Source: Gammaproteobacteria bacterium (GTDB taxonomy: Bacteria; Pseudomonadota; Gammaproteobacteria; SZUA-152). From it: DNA of 64,000 nucleotides. Each line of letters starts with the position of its first letter. The first letter of the stretch is position 1. Under the pieces are notes generated by a model, which was not told the origin of the DNA, did no database searches, and saw nothing but the letters and a program-made list of their open reading frames with translations. Position numbers and translations under genes: made by a program. This document shows, piece by piece, positions 62,519-64,000 of this stretch. The stretch is taken from NCBI GenBank assembly GCA_021647505.1, contig JAKIUN010000009.1, positions 25,066 through 89,065 on the forward strand. Reading direction: 5' to 3'.

Positions 62519-64000
62519 ATGCAGAGCAAGCTGGCCACATGGTCCTCGGCGGACAAAGAACGCAAGTTCGACCGTCTTCTGAGGATGATTGCTGATCGGC
62601 CATGGTTGCAAGAGGCCGCCCGAGTGACACTGACATCGAGGGGTGCAAAGACACCGGGCATCGACGGTATCGACAAGCAGGCAATGGAACGGGATCTCCA
62701 GTACCAACTGGACATGATCCATGCCGAGTTGCTGGCAGGTGGCTACCAGCCGCAGCCCGCGAGGCGAGTCTATATCCCGAAGGCCAACGGCAAGCAACGG
62801 CCACTGGGTATTCCGACCCTTCGGGATCGGATCGTACAACGTGCCATGCTCATGGCCATGGAACCGATCTGGGAAAGCGATTTTCACCGTCTTTCCTATG
62901 GCTTCCGGCCGGAGCGCAGTGTGCATCACGCCATTCGCACCGTGAAGTTTCAGCTTCAGGACAGTACCGATACGTCGGGCCGCTGGGTGATCGAAGGCGA
63001 TCTAGCCAGCTACTTTGACACGGTGCATCACAAGCTGTTGATGAGCTGTGTGCGGAAACGGATTCGGGATGCACGTTTCTTGTCCCTGCTCTGGCGATTC
63101 ATTAAAGCAGGCCATGTAGATAAAGGTCTGTTCCGTGCTGCCAGCGAAGGTGTGCCGCAAGGCGGGGTTATCTCACCACTCCTGTCAAACATCATGCTCA
63201 ATGAGTTTGATCAATGGCTGGAGGCGAAATACCTGAGCAATAAAGCCCGGAAGGATCGCTGGTACTGGAATGACAGCATCAAGCGCCAACGACCCATTGC
63301 CCTTCGTGAACATCGGCAATGGTTACCGGCGGTGGCTTACTGTCGATATGCCGATGACTTTGTGGTCATCGTCAAGGGAAACAAGGCACATGCTGAGGCC
63401 ATTCGTGAGGAATGCCAAGCGTTTCTGGAAGGCACCCTCAAGTTGGCGCTCAATATGGATAAAACCCATATTACTCACGTCAACGATGGGGTTACCTTTC
63501 TGGGGCACCGCATCATTCGTAAGCGAGGACCTCGGGGTACGATGCGTCCCGTCACGACGATACCCAGGGACAAGTTCCGAAACTTTGCGCACAAGCTGGT
63601 TAAAGAACTGTCTGGCAATTATAGCGTGAACAAGATTGACCTGGTGGAGAGCCTGAACCGCAAACTGGCGGGATGGGCCAACTTCTACCAATTTACGGAC
63701 TATACCGCAGTCATGTACGGGAAACTGGATCGAATCATCTTCTGGAAACTCGCACATTGGCTGGCACGGAAGTACCGGACCTCGATCAAGTCGCTGATGC
63801 GGCAATGGATCCGGCGCCCGGCTGATGGCAAAGCCAAGATATGGCAGCTGTTTGGCCGAAGTGGTAGAGGCAATCTCTGTGGAGTGACACTGCGCCGACT
63901 GGTAACCAGTCGGAAAGCACAGTTCCGGTGGCGGAATCCTGAAATCAACCCGTATATACCTCGGGACGAAGAACGGAACACCGTCACCTCACGCTACCGG
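62519..64000 (+). CDS. ltrA: Group II intron reverse transcriptase/maturase, 3'-partial
   Basis: 494 codons, open to the right edge. The ATG at 62519 is given; an in-frame TTG at 62504 has the better ribosome site (GAGGTG 8 bases before) and would add I-I-S-E, so it may be the real start. RT motifs are present in order: TPGIDGIDK (~45), YIPKANGKQRPLGIPTLRDR (~90), LSYGFRPERSVHHA (~125), VIEGDLASYFDTVHH (~155), EGVPQGGVISPLLSNI (~213), the catalytic Y277-A-D-D, and LGHRI (~325). The maturase X domain follows with LNRKLAGWANFYQ (~378). The enzyme splices the intron RNA and copies it into DNA at homing sites. No stop or frameshift is seen, so it may be active. Confidence 0.94.
   Translation, partial: MQSKLATWSSADKERKFDRLLRMIADRPWLQEAARVTLTSRGAKTPGIDGIDKQAMERDLQYQLDMIHAELLAGGYQPQPARRVYIPKANGKQRPLGIPTLRDRIVQRAMLMAMEPIWESDFHRLSYGFRPERSVHHAIRTVKFQLQDSTDTSGRWVIEGDLASYFDTVHHKLLMSCVRKRIRDARFLSLLWRFIKAGHVDKGLFRAASEGVPQGGVISPLLSNIMLNEFDQWLEAKYLSNKARKDRWYWNDSIKRQRPIALREHRQWLPAVAYCRYADDFVVIVKGNKAHAEAIREECQAFLEGTLKLALNMDKTHITHVNDGVTFLGHRIIRKRGPRGTMRPVTTIPRDKFRNFAHKLVKELSGNYSVNKIDLVESLNRKLAGWANFYQFTDYTAVMYGKLDRIIFWKLAHWLARKYRTSIKSLMRQWIRRPADGKAKIWQLFGRSGRGNLCGVTLRRLVTSRKAQFRWRNPEINPYIPRDEERNTVTSRYR

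Larger units (their letters stand above)
61842..64000 (+). mobile_element. Group II intron, 5' part, inserted in IS3 orfB
   Basis: Begins with GTGCG at 61842-61846, matching the GUGYG 5' consensus of group II introns, at the point where IS3 homology ends (after A-C-C-T-A-T-G). It holds a 5' ribozyme region of about 660 bases and the intron-encoded reverse transcriptase. Domains V and VI and the 3' exon are outside the window. Confidence 0.8.

Noticed and set aside
62602..63018. Alternative plus-strand frame inside the intron ORF
   Set aside because: Out-of-frame shadow of the reverse transcriptase, whose motifs are unambiguous in the frame starting at 62519.

Overview
The window looks like part of a Gram-negative bacterial chromosome, probably gammaproteobacterial. 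Two lipoproteins have Sec/lipobox signals, parvulin-type periplasmic folding factors are present, and several very large Sec-exported proteins are built from Ig-like, IPT/TIG, thrombospondin-type-3 (TSP3) and carboxypeptidase-regulatory-like modules. The species assignment is inference. Every gene I could support is on the plus strand.

Region 1 (2-38569) is one uninterrupted reading frame that enters from the left edge. It gives at least 12,855 residues (roughly 1.4 MDa) of a modular surface or secreted protein. In order it carries about ten tandem Ig-like domains, a seven-fold higher-order repeat of [beta-propeller, SbsA-like Ig, one or two IPT/TIG], further Ig-like and propeller segments, and a calcium-binding-type C-terminal third of [TSP3, Ig, carboxypeptidase-regulatory, unknown domain X]. 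Two short lipoproteins of the PpiC/EpsD parvulin type follow in the same transcriptional direction (38606-40305) and probably assist folding of exported giants.

Region 2 (40365-60583) is the most interesting part. A 1243-aa exported Ig/TSP3 protein overlaps by four bases a 1927-aa exported protein. That protein ends in a putative PD-(D/E)XK nuclease domain and is followed 21 bp later by a small unrecognised gene with the position of an immunity gene. A 4,661-bp segment (42187-46847) covering the second half of the 1243-aa gene and the first ~918 codons of the 1927-aa gene is then repeated almost perfectly, without net indels, at 50953-55613. There it leads into a completely different C-terminal half (2069-aa protein) with its own downstream partner gene, a beta-propeller-like 500-aa protein. 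A constant carrier, variable C-terminal tip and adjacent partner is the signature of a polymorphic toxin-immunity system. The carrier has none of the Rhs/YD, haemagglutinin or LXG features of the classic classes.

Region 3 (60584-61091) is a graveyard: a short scrap of the carrier is joined to a frameshifted scrap of the second toxin's C-terminal domain, which points to a third, decayed cassette.

Region 4 (61092-64000) is an IS3-family insertion sequence (orfA, a programmed -1 slippery site, and the 5' part of orfB) interrupted by a group II intron. The intron's reverse transcriptase/maturase runs off the right edge. No tRNA, rRNA, CRISPR array or convincing intrinsic terminator was seen.
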